A DNA stretch of 64,000 nucleotides from Flavobacterium saccharophilum (GTDB lineage Bacteria > Bacteroidota > Bacteroidia > Flavobacteriales > Flavobacteriaceae), in NCBI RefSeq assembly GCF_900142735.1, contig NZ_FRBY01000001.1, positions 744,001 to 808,000 on the forward strand, in the 5' to 3' direction. The position numbers and the translations under genes were made by a program. The notes below the pieces were generated by a model that searched no databases, was not told the DNA's origin, and worked only from the letters and a program-made list of their open reading frames with translations. Positions 36,637 through 45,379 of this stretch are shown here, in pieces (position 1 is the stretch's first letter; each line of letters begins with the position of its first letter).

Positions 36637-37667
36637 TAAGAAATTTTGTTGTTAGTGTTTAATGGAATTTCAGCCATACTAATTTTTTTACGGTCAATAT
36701 CTCTACCCATAAGGATAGTTTTTTCGGTATCGATTTCTACTTTCTCTAATTTTTGAGTGTAGTTATTTTGGTTGATAACAGAATCTTTTTCAAACTCTCT
36801 TGGTCCTTCAATAACCCAGTCATTTACGTTTTTGTGATCAAAACGACAAGAGTTACAGATGAATTCTTCCACTTCATGATACTCATCTTTACGACCTGTT
36901 ACACGTTGAATTTCTCCTCCAAACATCCAAACGGTGGTTTTTCCACAACATCCCGGAGTTGTACATTCTCTGTGTGCATTGTAAGGTTTGTTGAACCAAA
37001 CTCTTGATTTGAAACGGAAAGTTTTATCAGTTAATGCTCCAACCGGACATACGTCAATCATATTTCCAGAGAATTCATTGTCGATAGCTTTTGAGATTCC
37101 TGTTGAAATATTAGCGTGATCTCCACGATCTAATACTCCGTGAACTCTGTTGTCTGTCAATTGATCTGCAACTTGTACGCATCTTTGACATAAGATACAA
37201 CGGTTCATATGTAGTTGAATATTTGGACCGATATCTTCTGGTTCAAATGTTCTTTTTTCTTCAATAAAACGTGATTTTGGATTTCCGTGTTCAAAACTTA
37301 AATTTTGAAGATCACATTCTCCGGCCTGATCACAAACCGGGCAGTCAAGCGGGTGATTGATCAATAAAAATTCTGTTACAGATTTACGGGCTTCCGTTAC
37401 TCTGTCAGAAGATTTACTGTTTACTTCCATTCCGTCCATACATCCTGTTACACAAGATGCCATTAATTTTGGCATTGGTCTTGGGTCAGCTTCACTACCT
37501 TTAGAAACTTCAACTAAACAACAACGACATTTTCCGCCGCTGCCTTTTAATTTTGAGTAATAGCACATGGCTGGCGGTACCAAATCTCCACCAATCATAC
37601 GTGCAGCCTGCAGGATCGTTGTTCCTGGCTCTACGTCTATACTTTGACCGTCTATGGTTACTTTCAT
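36636..37667 (-). CDS. nuoG: NuoG-like 2Fe-2S/4Fe-4S subunit, short form
   Basis: Iron-sulphur subunit of complex I, only 343 aa against about 900 in E. coli. It keeps the N-terminal 2Fe-2S domain (CYYSKLKGSGGKCRCCLVEV), the His-Cys3 4Fe-4S site (HPLDCPVCDQAGECDL), a further cysteine set (NRCILCQRCVQV ... CPVGALTDK) and a cysteine-containing segment (TPGCCGKTT, FICNSC). The large molybdopterin-like C-terminal domain is absent. The reading frame ends cleanly and is coupled to nuoH, so this is a natural short form seen in Bacteroidota, not a broken gene. Confidence 0.94.
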   Translation of the reverse strand: MKVTIDGQSIDVEPGTTILQAARMIGGDLVPPAMCYYSKLKGSGGKCRCCLVEVSKGSEADPRPMPKLMASCVTGCMDGMEVNSKSSDRVTEARKSVTEFLLINHPLDCPVCDQAGECDLQNLSFEHGNPKSRFIEEKRTFEPEDIGPNIQLHMNRCILCQRCVQVADQLTDNRVHGVLDRGDHANISTGISKAIDNEFSGNMIDVCPVGALTDKTFRFKSRVWFNKPYNAHRECTTPGCCGKTTVWMFGGEIQRVTGRKDEYHEVEEFICNSCRFDHKNVNDWVIEGPREFEKDSVINQNNYTQKLEKVEIDTEKTILMGRDIDRKKISMAEIPLNTNNKIS

Positions 37668-37761
37668 CTCTTATTGATTTGAATGTTGAAAGTCGGAATA
37701 TTGAAAAGATTTGCTGTCCTTTTTATATTATTAACTTTATAACTTTCTGCTTTATATTTCT

Positions 37762-39132
37762 TTATACGATTAGTTTACCGCCTACTAAATGTTTCACTTG
37801 CGAGAAAGGTTCAGCAACAAAATGATCTCTATTTTTAATTTTTTCAGGGAAACGAACGTGGTATTCAAATTCATCTCTAAAGTGACGGATCGCTGCTGCT
37901 ACTGGCCAGGAAGCTGCGTCCCCTAGTGGGCAAATGGTGTTACCCTCGATTTTACTTTGAATACTCCACAATAATTCGATATCTTCTTCACGGCCCTGAC
38001 CGTTTTCAATTCTCCACAAGATTTTTTCTAACCATCCAGTTCCTTCACGGCAAGGTGTACATTGCCCGCAAGATTCGTGGTGGTAGAAACGTGCAAAATT
38101 CCAAGTATTTCTTACCACACAAGCAGTATCATTATAAACGATAAATCCTCCAGAACCTAACATAGATCCGGTAGCAAAACCACCATCACTTAAAGATTCG
38201 TAAGTCATTAATCGGTCTTCGCCGTTTGCTGTTTTGAAAATCAATTCAGCTGGTAAAATTGGCACTGAAGATCCTCCGGGAACAAACGCTTTCAAAGGTC
38301 TGCTTGAAGACATTCCGCCTAAATACTCATCAGAATTCATGAATTCGTCAACACTTAATCCTAATTCAATTTCGTACACGCCAGGGTTTTTAATGTGTCC
38401 TGAAGCAGAAATTAATTTAGTTCCAGTTGAACGTCCAATTCCGATTTTAGCATAATCATCTCCAGAGTTGTTGATGATCCAAGGCACAGCTGCGATAGTT
38501 TCAACATTGTTTACTACTGTTGGATTAGCCCAAAGTCCAGAAACCGCTGGAAATGGTGGTTTGATACGAGGATTTCCTCTTTTACCTTCCAAAGATTCTA
38601 TAAGTGCAGTTTCTTCACCACAAATATAAGCTCCCGCTCCACAGTGAACATGTAATTCTAAATCGTAACCTGTTCCTAATATATTTTTTCCTAGCCAACC
38701 GGCAGCTTTCGCTTCGGCGATTGCTCTTTCTAAAATTTTGAAAACCCACATATATTCTCCACGAATGTAGATATACGAAAGGTTAGCGCCTAAGGCAAAA
38801 CTTGAAGTAATCATTCCTTCGATCAATAAGTGAGGAATAAATTCCATCAAATAACGATCTTTGAAAGTTCCTGGTTCAGACTCATCGGCATTGCAAACTA
38901 AGTGTCTTGGTTTACCTGATTTTTTATCAATAAAACTCCATTTCATTCCGGCAGGGAAACCCGCACCACCACGACCACGAAGTCCTGATTTTTTAACTTC
39001 TTCAACAACTTCGTCTGGCGTAAGTGTTTTCAAAGCTTTTTCTACAGAAGCGTAACCACCATTTTGGCGATATACCTCGTAGGTTTTAATACCTGGAACA
39101 TTGATTTTATCTAATAATATTTTCTGTGACAT
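37762..39132 (-). CDS. nuoF: NADH-quinone oxidoreductase subunit F (NADH/FMN)
   Basis: NADH-oxidising flavoprotein of complex I (456 aa). Visible motifs are GLRGRGGAGFPAGMKW (NADH/FMN site), CNADESEPGTFKDR, YICGEETALIESLEG, and the N3 4Fe-4S ligands in ESCGQCTPCREGTGW with the distant cysteine in NTICPLGDAA. It starts one base after nuoE ends and precedes nuoG by 94 bases. Confidence 0.97.
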   Translation of the reverse strand: MSQKILLDKINVPGIKTYEVYRQNGGYASVEKALKTLTPDEVVEEVKKSGLRGRGGAGFPAGMKWSFIDKKSGKPRHLVCNADESEPGTFKDRYLMEFIPHLLIEGMITSSFALGANLSYIYIRGEYMWVFKILERAIAEAKAAGWLGKNILGTGYDLELHVHCGAGAYICGEETALIESLEGKRGNPRIKPPFPAVSGLWANPTVVNNVETIAAVPWIINNSGDDYAKIGIGRSTGTKLISASGHIKNPGVYEIELGLSVDEFMNSDEYLGGMSSSRPLKAFVPGGSSVPILPAELIFKTANGEDRLMTYESLSDGGFATGSMLGSGGFIVYNDTACVVRNTWNFARFYHHESCGQCTPCREGTGWLEKILWRIENGQGREEDIELLWSIQSKIEGNTICPLGDAASWPVAAAIRHFRDEFEYHVRFPEKIKNRDHFVAEPFSQVKHLVGGKLIV

Positions 39133-39133
39133 C

Positions 39134-39664
39134 TTATTTATCGTGTAATATTATTTTATCATCTCTACAATCAGCGATTAACTGATCGATTTTTTCTTCT
39201 GTCAATTTCTCTTTGTAGAAATCGCCTAACTGCATCATCGGAGCGTATCCGCAAGCACCTAAACATTCTACTCCGGCAATAGTAAACATTCCGTCTGGAG
39301 TTGTTTCTCCCATCTTAATGCCTAATTTTTCAGAAGTATAATCCATTAAATTTTCAGCACCATTTAAACAACAACAAGAAGTCTGACAGAATTCGAACAT
39401 GTATTTTCCAATTGGTTTTTGGTTGTACATGGTATAAAAAGTAACCACTTCGTAAACCTCAATTGGTTTGATGTGCAAAATTTCAGCAACTTTATCCTGC
39501 AACTCAGTGCTCAACCAGTTATCATGCGCATCCTGCACTTCGTGCAAAACAGGCAACAAAGCTGATTTTCTTTTGTCTTCAGGATAATGACTGATCAATT
39601 CATTGATGCGAGTCATCAATGCTTCAGTCATGTTTATTTCTTGTTTGTAATGTTTTCTTTCCAT
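39134..39664 (-). CDS. nuoE: NADH-quinone oxidoreductase subunit E
   Basis: Thioredoxin-fold 2Fe-2S subunit (176 aa) that partners NuoF. Motifs: SALLPVLHEVQDAHDNWL, KPIEVYEVVTFYTMYN, cysteines in FCQTSCCCLNGAENLMDY and ECLGACGYAPMMQL. The upstream gap (39665-39810) is filled with short ATTTTAGATT-like repeats. M12 (MTEAL) is an alternative start. Confidence 0.96.
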   Translation of the reverse strand: MERKHYKQEINMTEALMTRINELISHYPEDKRKSALLPVLHEVQDAHDNWLSTELQDKVAEILHIKPIEVYEVVTFYTMYNQKPIGKYMFEFCQTSCCCLNGAENLMDYTSEKLGIKMGETTPDGMFTIAGVECLGACGYAPMMQLGDFYKEKLTEEKIDQLIADCRDDKIILHDK

Positions 39665-39810
39665 TCTTATTTTGGATTTTAGATTTTAGATTTTAGATTT
39701 TTCAATCTGTATCTAGAATCAGCATTCTGCAATCTTTTTTAATTTTAGATTTCTGATTTTAAATTGTAGATTTTTCAATCTGCAATCTAAACTCTAAAAT
39801 CTGCAATTCT
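39665..39810. repeat. Short ATTTTAGATT-type repeats between nuoD and nuoE
   Basis: The gap is made of variants of TTTTAGATT and its complement AATCTAAAA, in tandem and inverted copies, with CAATCTGCAATCT words. A similar block lies between nuoA and nuoB. It can fold on itself but has no clear terminator T-run. Confidence 0.7.
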
Positions 39811-41049
39811 TTACGCGTCTAATTCTCCTGCAATAACATTTAAACTTGAAAGGATAACAATTGCATCCGATAATAAAGCGCCTTTAATCATTTCAGGATA
39901 AGCTTGGTAATAAATAAAGCAAGGTCTTCTGAAATGTAATCTATATGGAGTTCTGCTTCCGTCAGTAACTAAGTAAAATCCTAATTCTCCATTTCCTCCT
40001 TCAACGGGGTGGTAAATTTCTGCAACTGGTACAGGAACTTCTCCCATTACAATCTTAAAGTGATAAATTAAAGATTCCATTGAAGTGTAAACATCTTCTT
40101 TTGGAGGAAGGTAATAATCCGGTACTTCTGCATGATATTCGTTTCCGGCTGGCATTTTGTCTAAAGCCTGGCGAATAATGCTTAAACTTTCGCGAACTTC
40201 GGCATTACGAACACAGAAACGATCGTATGTATCACCTGATTTTCCAACAGGAACAATAAAATCGAAATCTTCGTAAGATGAATAAGGATGTGCAACACGA
40301 ACGTCATAATCAACTCCGGCAGCACGTAAATTTGGACCTGTAAACCCGTAAGCCATTGCTTGCTCTGCTGAGATTGCTCCAACATTTACAGTTCTGTCAA
40401 GGAAAATTCTGTTTCTTTCGAATAAGTTTTCAAATTCTTGCCAAGCGACAGGAAAATCTCTTAAAAACACTTCTAGTTTGCGGAAAGCTTCTGGTGACCA
40501 ATCTCTTTCGAAACCACCAATTCTTCCCATATTTGTTGTTAAACGAGCACCACAAATTTCTTCGTAGATCTCGTAAACTTTTTCTCTAAATTGAAAAACG
40601 TATAAGAAACCAGTATAGGCACCAGTATCTACACCCAAAATCGAGTTACAGATTAAGTGGTCTGTAATACGGGCTAATTCCATTACGATAACTCTGAAAT
40701 ATTGTGCTCTTTTAGGAACTTCAATATTTAACAATTTTTCTAAAGTCATCCACCATCCCATATTATTGATAGGAGAGGAGCAATAGTTCATACGATCTGT
40801 AAGAGGCGTAATTTGATAGAAAGGTCGATTTTCGGCAATTTTTTCGAATGCTCTGTGGATATAACCAATGGTTGGTTCAGCCTCAAGAATTCTTTCACCA
40901 TCCATCAATAAGATATTCTGAAAAATACCGTGAGTTGCAGGGTGAGTTGGACCTAAATTCAGTACTGAAAGCTCGCTTCCGTCTTCATTTAGTTTCTCCT
41001 TTATTATTTTAGCATATCGATGCTCTGGTGGTAATAATAGTTCTGACAT
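39811..41049 (-). CDS. nuoD: NADH-quinone oxidoreductase subunit D
   Basis: 49-kDa-type subunit lining the quinone site (412 aa, separate from NuoC). Motifs: LGPTHPATHGIFQNIL, EPTIGYIHRAFEKIAENRPF, DRMNYCSSPINNMGW, MELARITDHL and MGRIGGFERDW. The gene begins 25 bases after nuoC. Confidence 0.97.
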   Translation of the reverse strand: MSELLLPPEHRYAKIIKEKLNEDGSELSVLNLGPTHPATHGIFQNILLMDGERILEAEPTIGYIHRAFEKIAENRPFYQITPLTDRMNYCSSPINNMGWWMTLEKLLNIEVPKRAQYFRVIVMELARITDHLICNSILGVDTGAYTGFLYVFQFREKVYEIYEEICGARLTTNMGRIGGFERDWSPEAFRKLEVFLRDFPVAWQEFENLFERNRIFLDRTVNVGAISAEQAMAYGFTGPNLRAAGVDYDVRVAHPYSSYEDFDFIVPVGKSGDTYDRFCVRNAEVRESLSIIRQALDKMPAGNEYHAEVPDYYLPPKEDVYTSMESLIYHFKIVMGEVPVPVAEIYHPVEGGNGELGFYLVTDGSRTPYRLHFRRPCFIYYQAYPEMIKGALLSDAIVILSSLNVIAGELDA

Positions 41050-41074
41050 TTTATAATGTTGAATTATTTATTTT

Positions 41075-41596
41075 TTAGCAATTTGTTGTTGTTCTTCCAA
41101 AGAATCTGTCGTCTTTATCCGTTCTTCCGCTGTCTTCCATTGGGAATTCTTTTCGCATTGGGAAAGAGATCATTTCGTCCATATTCAAAATACGTTTCAA
41201 TTGCGGATGTCCAATAAAGTTAATCCCGAAGAAATCGTATGTTTCTCTTTCCATCCAGTTTGAACTTAAGAAAATATTTGAAATGGTTTTTATCTCTGGT
41301 TTTTCACCATTAAGGTATACTTTGATTCTGATACGCTTGTTTTCGTACCAGTTGTGCAAATGATATACTATCGCGAACTGACGATCTGTTTCGTTGTCCG
41401 GATAGTGAATTCCGCATAAATCAGTTAAAAAGTGAAAACGTAAATCAGAATCGTTTTTCAAAAAAAGAATTAAAGCAGTGATTTTATCTGCTGTTGTTTC
41501 TATTGAAAAAATATCTCTTTCTTGTTGAAAGTTAAAAACACTTGAATCAAATGTTTCTGTAAGTTTGTCTTGAATCAGGGTATTTTCTAAGGCCAT
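41075..41596 (-). CDS. nuoC: NADH-quinone oxidoreductase subunit C
   Basis: 30-kDa-type peripheral subunit (173 aa). The family signature is at about 95-160: YHLHNWYENKRIRIKVYLNG, SNWMERETYDFFGINFIGHP, then LKRILNMDE and FPMRKEFPMED. It is not fused to NuoD, unlike in E. coli. It starts one base after nuoB. Confidence 0.95.
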   Translation of the reverse strand: MALENTLIQDKLTETFDSSVFNFQQERDIFSIETTADKITALILFLKNDSDLRFHFLTDLCGIHYPDNETDRQFAIVYHLHNWYENKRIRIKVYLNGEKPEIKTISNIFLSSNWMERETYDFFGINFIGHPQLKRILNMDEMISFPMRKEFPMEDSGRTDKDDRFFGRTTTNC

Positions 41597-41597
41597 C

Positions 41598-42146
41598 TTA
41601 TGAAATGTTATATGAAGCTAGTAATTCTTGGTATTCTGGAGAGCTTCTGCGTCTAACAGATTCGCTTCTTACCAATTCCTGAAGTTTCATTACTCCATCA
41701 ACAATTTGTTCTGGTCTTGGAGGACATCCCGGAACGTAAACGTCAACCGGAATTACTTTATCAATTCCTTGTAAAACAGAATAAGTATCGAAGATTCCAC
41801 CTGATGAAGCACAAGCTCCAACTGCAATTACCCAGCGAGGCTCAGACATTTGTTCGTAAACCTGTCTTAAAATAGGCGCCATTTTTTTAGAAATAGTTCC
41901 CATTACCATTAACATATCAGCCTGACGGGGAGAGAAACTCACACGCTCAGAACCAAATCGTGCTAAATCGTAATGTGAAGCCATTGTAGCCATAAATTCG
42001 ATACCACAGCATGAAGTTGCAAAAGGCAATGGCCATAATGAATTGGCTCTTGCTAAACCTACAACATCATTTAGTTTTGTAGCGAAGAAACCTTCTCCTA
42101 CAACTCCTTCCGGCGGCGCAACCATATTTACATTTGAATCGCTCAT
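41598..42146 (-). CDS. nuoB: NADH-quinone oxidoreductase subunit B (cluster N2)
   Basis: 20-kDa-type subunit carrying terminal cluster N2 (182 aa). The adjacent cysteines are in FATSCCGIEFMAT, with further ligands in AVGACASSGG and VPGCPPRPEQIVDG. RQADMLMVMGTISKKMAPIL is also characteristic. The 154-base gap to nuoA contains AATCTAAAA-type repeats. Confidence 0.97.
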   Translation of the reverse strand: MSDSNVNMVAPPEGVVGEGFFATKLNDVVGLARANSLWPLPFATSCCGIEFMATMASHYDLARFGSERVSFSPRQADMLMVMGTISKKMAPILRQVYEQMSEPRWVIAVGACASSGGIFDTYSVLQGIDKVIPVDVYVPGCPPRPEQIVDGVMKLQELVRSESVRRRSSPEYQELLASYNIS

Positions 42147-42300
42147 TTTATTTTAGATTTTAAATTTCTGATTTTAGATTTTGTAAATCTTGTAAATCGA
42201 AATCAATATTTTAAAAGTCAATATTATATTTTGAGAAATTGTCTTTCAAATCTAAAATTCTAAATCAATCTAAAATCTAAGATCTGAAATCTAAAATTTC
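42147..42300. repeat. AATCTAAAA-type repeats between nuoA and nuoB
   Basis: Both ends of this gap carry copies of TTTTAGATT/AATCTAAAA words in opposite orientation, so the RNA could form a long weak hairpin. No gene is seen. This is the second such block in the operon. Confidence 0.65.
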
Positions 42301-42666
42301 TTATTCCCAGTCTAAAGCTTTCTTTTTGATGATATAGAAAAAACCAACTAAAAGAAGCGACATAAAAACAATCATCTTTAGCATTCCTTCCATTCCTAAT
42401 TCCTTGAAGTTTACTGCCCAAGGATAAAGGAAAATTACCTCTACGTCAAATAATACGAACAAAATAGCTACCAGGAAGTATTTTACTGAAAACGGAATAC
42501 GGGCATTACCAACAGATTCGATACCGCACTCAAAGTTTTTGTCTTTAACTTCAGAGGTTCTTTTTGGTCCTAATTTTCCAGAAATTATGATTGTTCCTAC
42601 CACAAAACCAACAGCTAAAATGAACTGCATTAGAATAGGAATGTAACTGTATTGATCAGATTGCAT
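42301..42666 (-). CDS. nuoA: NADH-quinone oxidoreductase subunit A
   Basis: Three-helix membrane subunit next to the quinone site (121 aa). The ATG at 42666 (MQSDQYSYIPILMQFILAVG) is preferred over 42714, because the promoter -7 box at 42699-42706 would lie inside the longer frame. The family motif is KNFECGIESVGNARIPFSVK, followed by FVLFDVEVIFLYPWAV. It is the first gene of the operon. Confidence 0.95.
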   Translation of the reverse strand: MQSDQYSYIPILMQFILAVGFVVGTIIISGKLGPKRTSEVKDKNFECGIESVGNARIPFSVKYFLVAILFVLFDVEVIFLYPWAVNFKELGMEGMLKMIVFMSLLLVGFFYIIKKKALDWE

Positions 42667-42698
42667 AAACTTAGGGTTTTTACTTAAAGAATAAGCCA

Positions 42699-42729
42699 CA
42701 AAGATAACTTTCAACTATGTAAATCACAA
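42699..42729 (-). promoter_or_regulatory. Promoter of the nuo operon (TTG-N20-TATCTTTG)
   Basis: Minus-strand TTG (42729-42727) and TATCTTTG (42706-42699) are 20 bases apart, a full Bacteroidota vegetative promoter. The expected start is near 42693, about 27 bases before the nuoA ATG. Confidence 0.75.
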
Positions 42730-42834
42730 GATAAAAAATGATTTAAGTATGTTGAGAAACGGTGTTTGTGTCTAATTTTTATTGATTATAAATAACAATC
42801 TCGAATTTTAATATTTTTTTAAGATTTGAGCAAA

Positions 42835-42862
42835 AAAAAACGTCCCGATACTTCGGGACGTT
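42835..42862 (-). terminator. Terminator of the cold-shock gene
   Basis: Stem AACGTCCCGA/TCGGGACGTT with a 4-base loop, followed on the minus strand by a run of T. It also insulates the nuo promoter from upstream transcription. Confidence 0.9.
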
Positions 42863-42907
42863 CTTAAAACCATTCAGAGGCAAAAAAAATAAATTGCTAT
42901 ATTTTTC

Positions 42908-43102
42908 TTAGATTACTGCTACTTTAGCAGCAACTTTCCCTTTTCTTCCTTCTTCTTCTTCATAGCTTACACGGTCACCTTCGCGTAATTCTTCCGCGTT
43001 AATTCCTGAAGCGTGAACGAAGATATCTTTTCCTGTTTCTTCGTCTGTAATGAATCCATAACCTTTAGATTCATTGAAAAATTTTACTGTACCTGTACGC
43101 AT
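42908..43102 (-). CDS. Cold-shock-domain RNA-binding protein
   Basis: Single cold-shock domain of 64 aa, a cytosolic nucleic-acid chaperone. The RNA-binding motifs are KGYGFI (RNP1, 13-18) and DIFVHAS (RNP2, 26-32). The acidic/basic tail (EEEEGRKGKVAAKVAVI) fits Bacteroidota homologues. It is monocistronic, between its own promoter (43132-43164) and terminator. The leader is only about 25 bases, shorter than the long regulatory leader of E. coli cspA. Confidence 0.95.
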   Translation of the reverse strand: MRTGTVKFFNESKGYGFITDEETGKDIFVHASGINAEELREGDRVSYEEEEGRKGKVAAKVAVI

Positions 43103-43131
43103 TGTAATTGTAATAATAATTTATAATGAAG

Positions 43132-43164
43132 CAAATGTAAGATATAAATTCATACAAAAGACAA
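43132..43164 (-). promoter_or_regulatory. Promoter of the cold-shock gene (TTG-N22-TACATTTG)
   Basis: Minus-strand TTG (43164-43162), 22 bases, TACATTTG (43139-43132). Transcription would start near 43126. Confidence 0.65.
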
Positions 43165-43410
43165 TAAGGTGTTAATTTTTTGTAAAAATTATTGATTCAC
43201 AGTCTTTTCGCTATTTATATTGCATCAAATCCTATACAGATGTGCTTTATTTGAGAATCGTTAATTGTAGGAAACGAACTAGGAAAACTGAACCTGTATT
43301 TAAGGTCATTTTGACAATTATCCTAATTTGTTCAATTATTTAGTAATAATTATTGTAAAGTCTCTTGTTTGTTATGGTTTTTAAGACTTTGTCAAATTCG
43401 CAATAAGGAA
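43165..43410. other. Intergenic space, no feature seen
   Basis: About 245 bases of AT-rich sequence between the aspS terminator and the cold-shock promoter. I find no open frame, RNA gene or palindrome worth naming. Confidence 0.5.
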
Positions 43411-43411
43411 T

Positions 43412-43445
43412 AAAAAAAACTGCAACTAAAGATAATTGCAGTTTT
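43412..43445 (-). terminator. Terminator of aspS
   Basis: 10-base stem AAAACTGCAA/TTGCAGTTTT with a 10-base loop and an extended T-run on the minus strand, about 25 bases past the stop codon. Confidence 0.85.
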
Positions 43446-43468
43446 GTATAATATAATTTTTAGAATTT

Positions 43469-45220
43469 TTATTGGATATCAACCTTAATATGTAGTTCTT
43501 TTAGTTGAGCGTCATCAATTGTTGCAGGTGCGTCAATCATTACGTCGCGTCCTGAATTGTTTTTTGGGAAAGCAATAAAATCTCTAATAGTTTCCTGACC
43601 TCCTAAAATAGCAACAAGTCTGTCCAATCCAAATGCTAATCCTCCGTGTGGCGGTGCTCCAAATTGGAAAGCATCCATTAAGAAACCGAATTGTGCTTTT
43701 GCTTCTTCTTCCGTAAATCCTAAATATTTAAACATTAATTGTTGAGTAGCCTTATCGTGAATACGAATCGATCCTCCTCCAATTTCATTTCCGTTTAATA
43801 CCATATCATAAGCATTGGCACGAACTTTTCCTGGTTCAGTTTCCAATAATTGCATGTCTTCTGGTTTAGGAGATGTAAATGGGTGGTGCATTGCATGGTA
43901 ACGTCCGCTTTCTTCATCAAGTTCCAATAATGGGAAATCTACAACCCATAACGGAGCAAATTCTTCAGGATTACGCAATCCTAAACGAGTTGCTAATTCC
44001 ATACGAAGTGCTGAAAGTTGTGCGCGTGTTTTATTTGCAGGTCCAGAAAGTACAAAAATCATATCGCCAGGTTTCGCTCCTGTAATTTTTGCCCATTGTC
44101 CTAAATCATCCTGATCGTAAAATTTATCGACAGATGATTTGAATGTTCCATCATCATTGCATTTTGCGTAAACCATTCCAGATGCGCCAACTTGAGGACG
44201 CTTAACCCAGTCAATTAACCCGTCAATTTCTTTACGAGTATAATTTCCTGCTCCCGGAACAGCAATTCCTACTACTAATTCTGCAGCATTGAATACTGGA
44301 AAATCTTTATGTTGTGCAAATTCGTTTAACTCACCAAACTCCATTCCGAAACGGATGTCCGGTTTGTCATTTCCATATGTTTTCATAGCATATTCGTAGG
44401 TAATTCTTGGAAATTTATCTACTTCAATACCTTTAATTTCTTTCAATAAATGTCTTGTCAGTCCTTCAAAAACATTCAAAATATCTTCCTGTTCCACAAA
44501 TGCCATTTCGCAATCGATTTGTGTAAACTCAGGTTGACGGTCTGCACGCAAATCTTCGTCACGGAAACATTTCACGATTTGGAAATATTTATCCATTCCA
44601 CCCACCATCAATAATTGTTTGAAAGTTTGTGGAGATTGTGGCAATGCGTAAAATTGTCCTTCATTCATTCTGCTTGGAACAACAAAATCTCTCGCACCTT
44701 CCGGAGTCGATTTGATTAAATAAGGCGTTTCAACTTCGCAGAAATCTAAATCAGACAGATACTTACGAACTTCCATCGCAACTTTATGACGGAATAACAA
44801 ACTGTTTTTTACAGGATTTCTTCTAATGTCTAAATAACGATATTTCATTCTGATATCTTCTCCACCATCCGTTTCATCTTCAATTGTAAATGGAGGTGTT
44901 AAAGCTGCATTTAAAATGTTTAATTCAGAAACTAAAATTTCGATTTCACCAGTCGGAATGTTTTTGTTTTTGGCTTCACGCTCAATAACAGTTCCTTTTA
45001 CCTGAATTACAAATTCTCTACCAAGTGTTTTGGCTAATTCAAAAACAGTTTTATCAGTACGACTTTCGTCGAAAATTAATTGTGTAATTCCGTAACGGTC
45101 GCGTAAATCAACCCAATTCATAAATCCTTTATCGCGTGATTTTTGAACCCAACCTGCAAGTGTAACTTCCGTATTAATGTTTGAGGCATTTAACTCGCCA
45201 CAATTATGACTTCTATACAT
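43469..45220 (-). CDS. aspS: Aspartate-tRNA ligase
   Basis: Charges tRNA-Asp with aspartate. From ATG 45220 ([20 protein letters not shown]) it has 583 aa, the usual bacterial AspRS length; the frame start at 45241 adds seven residues that overlap the likely promoter. Domains: N-terminal OB-fold anticodon domain (to about 105), class II core with motif 2 ([18 protein letters not shown], near 220), the bacterial GAD insertion (about 290-420) and motif 3 ([15 protein letters not shown]). A TACTTTTG box at 45239-45246 gives a very short leader. Confidence 0.97.
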   Translation of the reverse strand: MYRSHNCGELNASNINTEVTLAGWVQKSRDKGFMNWVDLRDRYGITQLIFDESRTDKTVFELAKTLGREFVIQVKGTVIEREAKNKNIPTGEIEILVSELNILNAALTPPFTIEDETDGGEDIRMKYRYLDIRRNPVKNSLLFRHKVAMEVRKYLSDLDFCEVETPYLIKSTPEGARDFVVPSRMNEGQFYALPQSPQTFKQLLMVGGMDKYFQIVKCFRDEDLRADRQPEFTQIDCEMAFVEQEDILNVFEGLTRHLLKEIKGIEVDKFPRITYEYAMKTYGNDKPDIRFGMEFGELNEFAQHKDFPVFNAAELVVGIAVPGAGNYTRKEIDGLIDWVKRPQVGASGMVYAKCNDDGTFKSSVDKFYDQDDLGQWAKITGAKPGDMIFVLSGPANKTRAQLSALRMELATRLGLRNPEEFAPLWVVDFPLLELDEESGRYHAMHHPFTSPKPEDMQLLETEPGKVRANAYDMVLNGNEIGGGSIRIHDKATQQLMFKYLGFTEEEAKAQFGFLMDAFQFGAPPHGGLAFGLDRLVAILGGQETIRDFIAFPKNNSGRDVMIDAPATIDDAQLKELHIKVDIQ

Positions 45221-45238
45221 GATCAAAATTTTAGACTG

Positions 45239-45246
45239 CAAAAGTA
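45239..45246 (-). promoter_or_regulatory. -7 box for aspS (TACTTTTG)
   Basis: Minus-strand TACTTTTG, about 19 bases before the aspS start codon. No well-spaced -33 TTG. Confidence 0.45.
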
Positions 45247-45344
45247 AACAACAAAATTCAAATTAATATAGTAAAGTGACAACTTGATGCTCATTTAATT
45301 TGAAATATTTTGTTAATTCTTAAATTTTGCCGCGGTAATTTCTT

Positions 45345-45352
45345 TAGATTTG
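45345..45352 (+). promoter_or_regulatory. -7 box for the TlpA-like gene (TAGATTTG)
   Basis: TAGATTTG, 27 bases before the start codon. The nearest upstream TTG is 15 bases away, slightly short of the usual 17-23. Confidence 0.5.
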
Positions 45353-45379
45353 AATCACTAAAAACAAACTTTAATAGAT

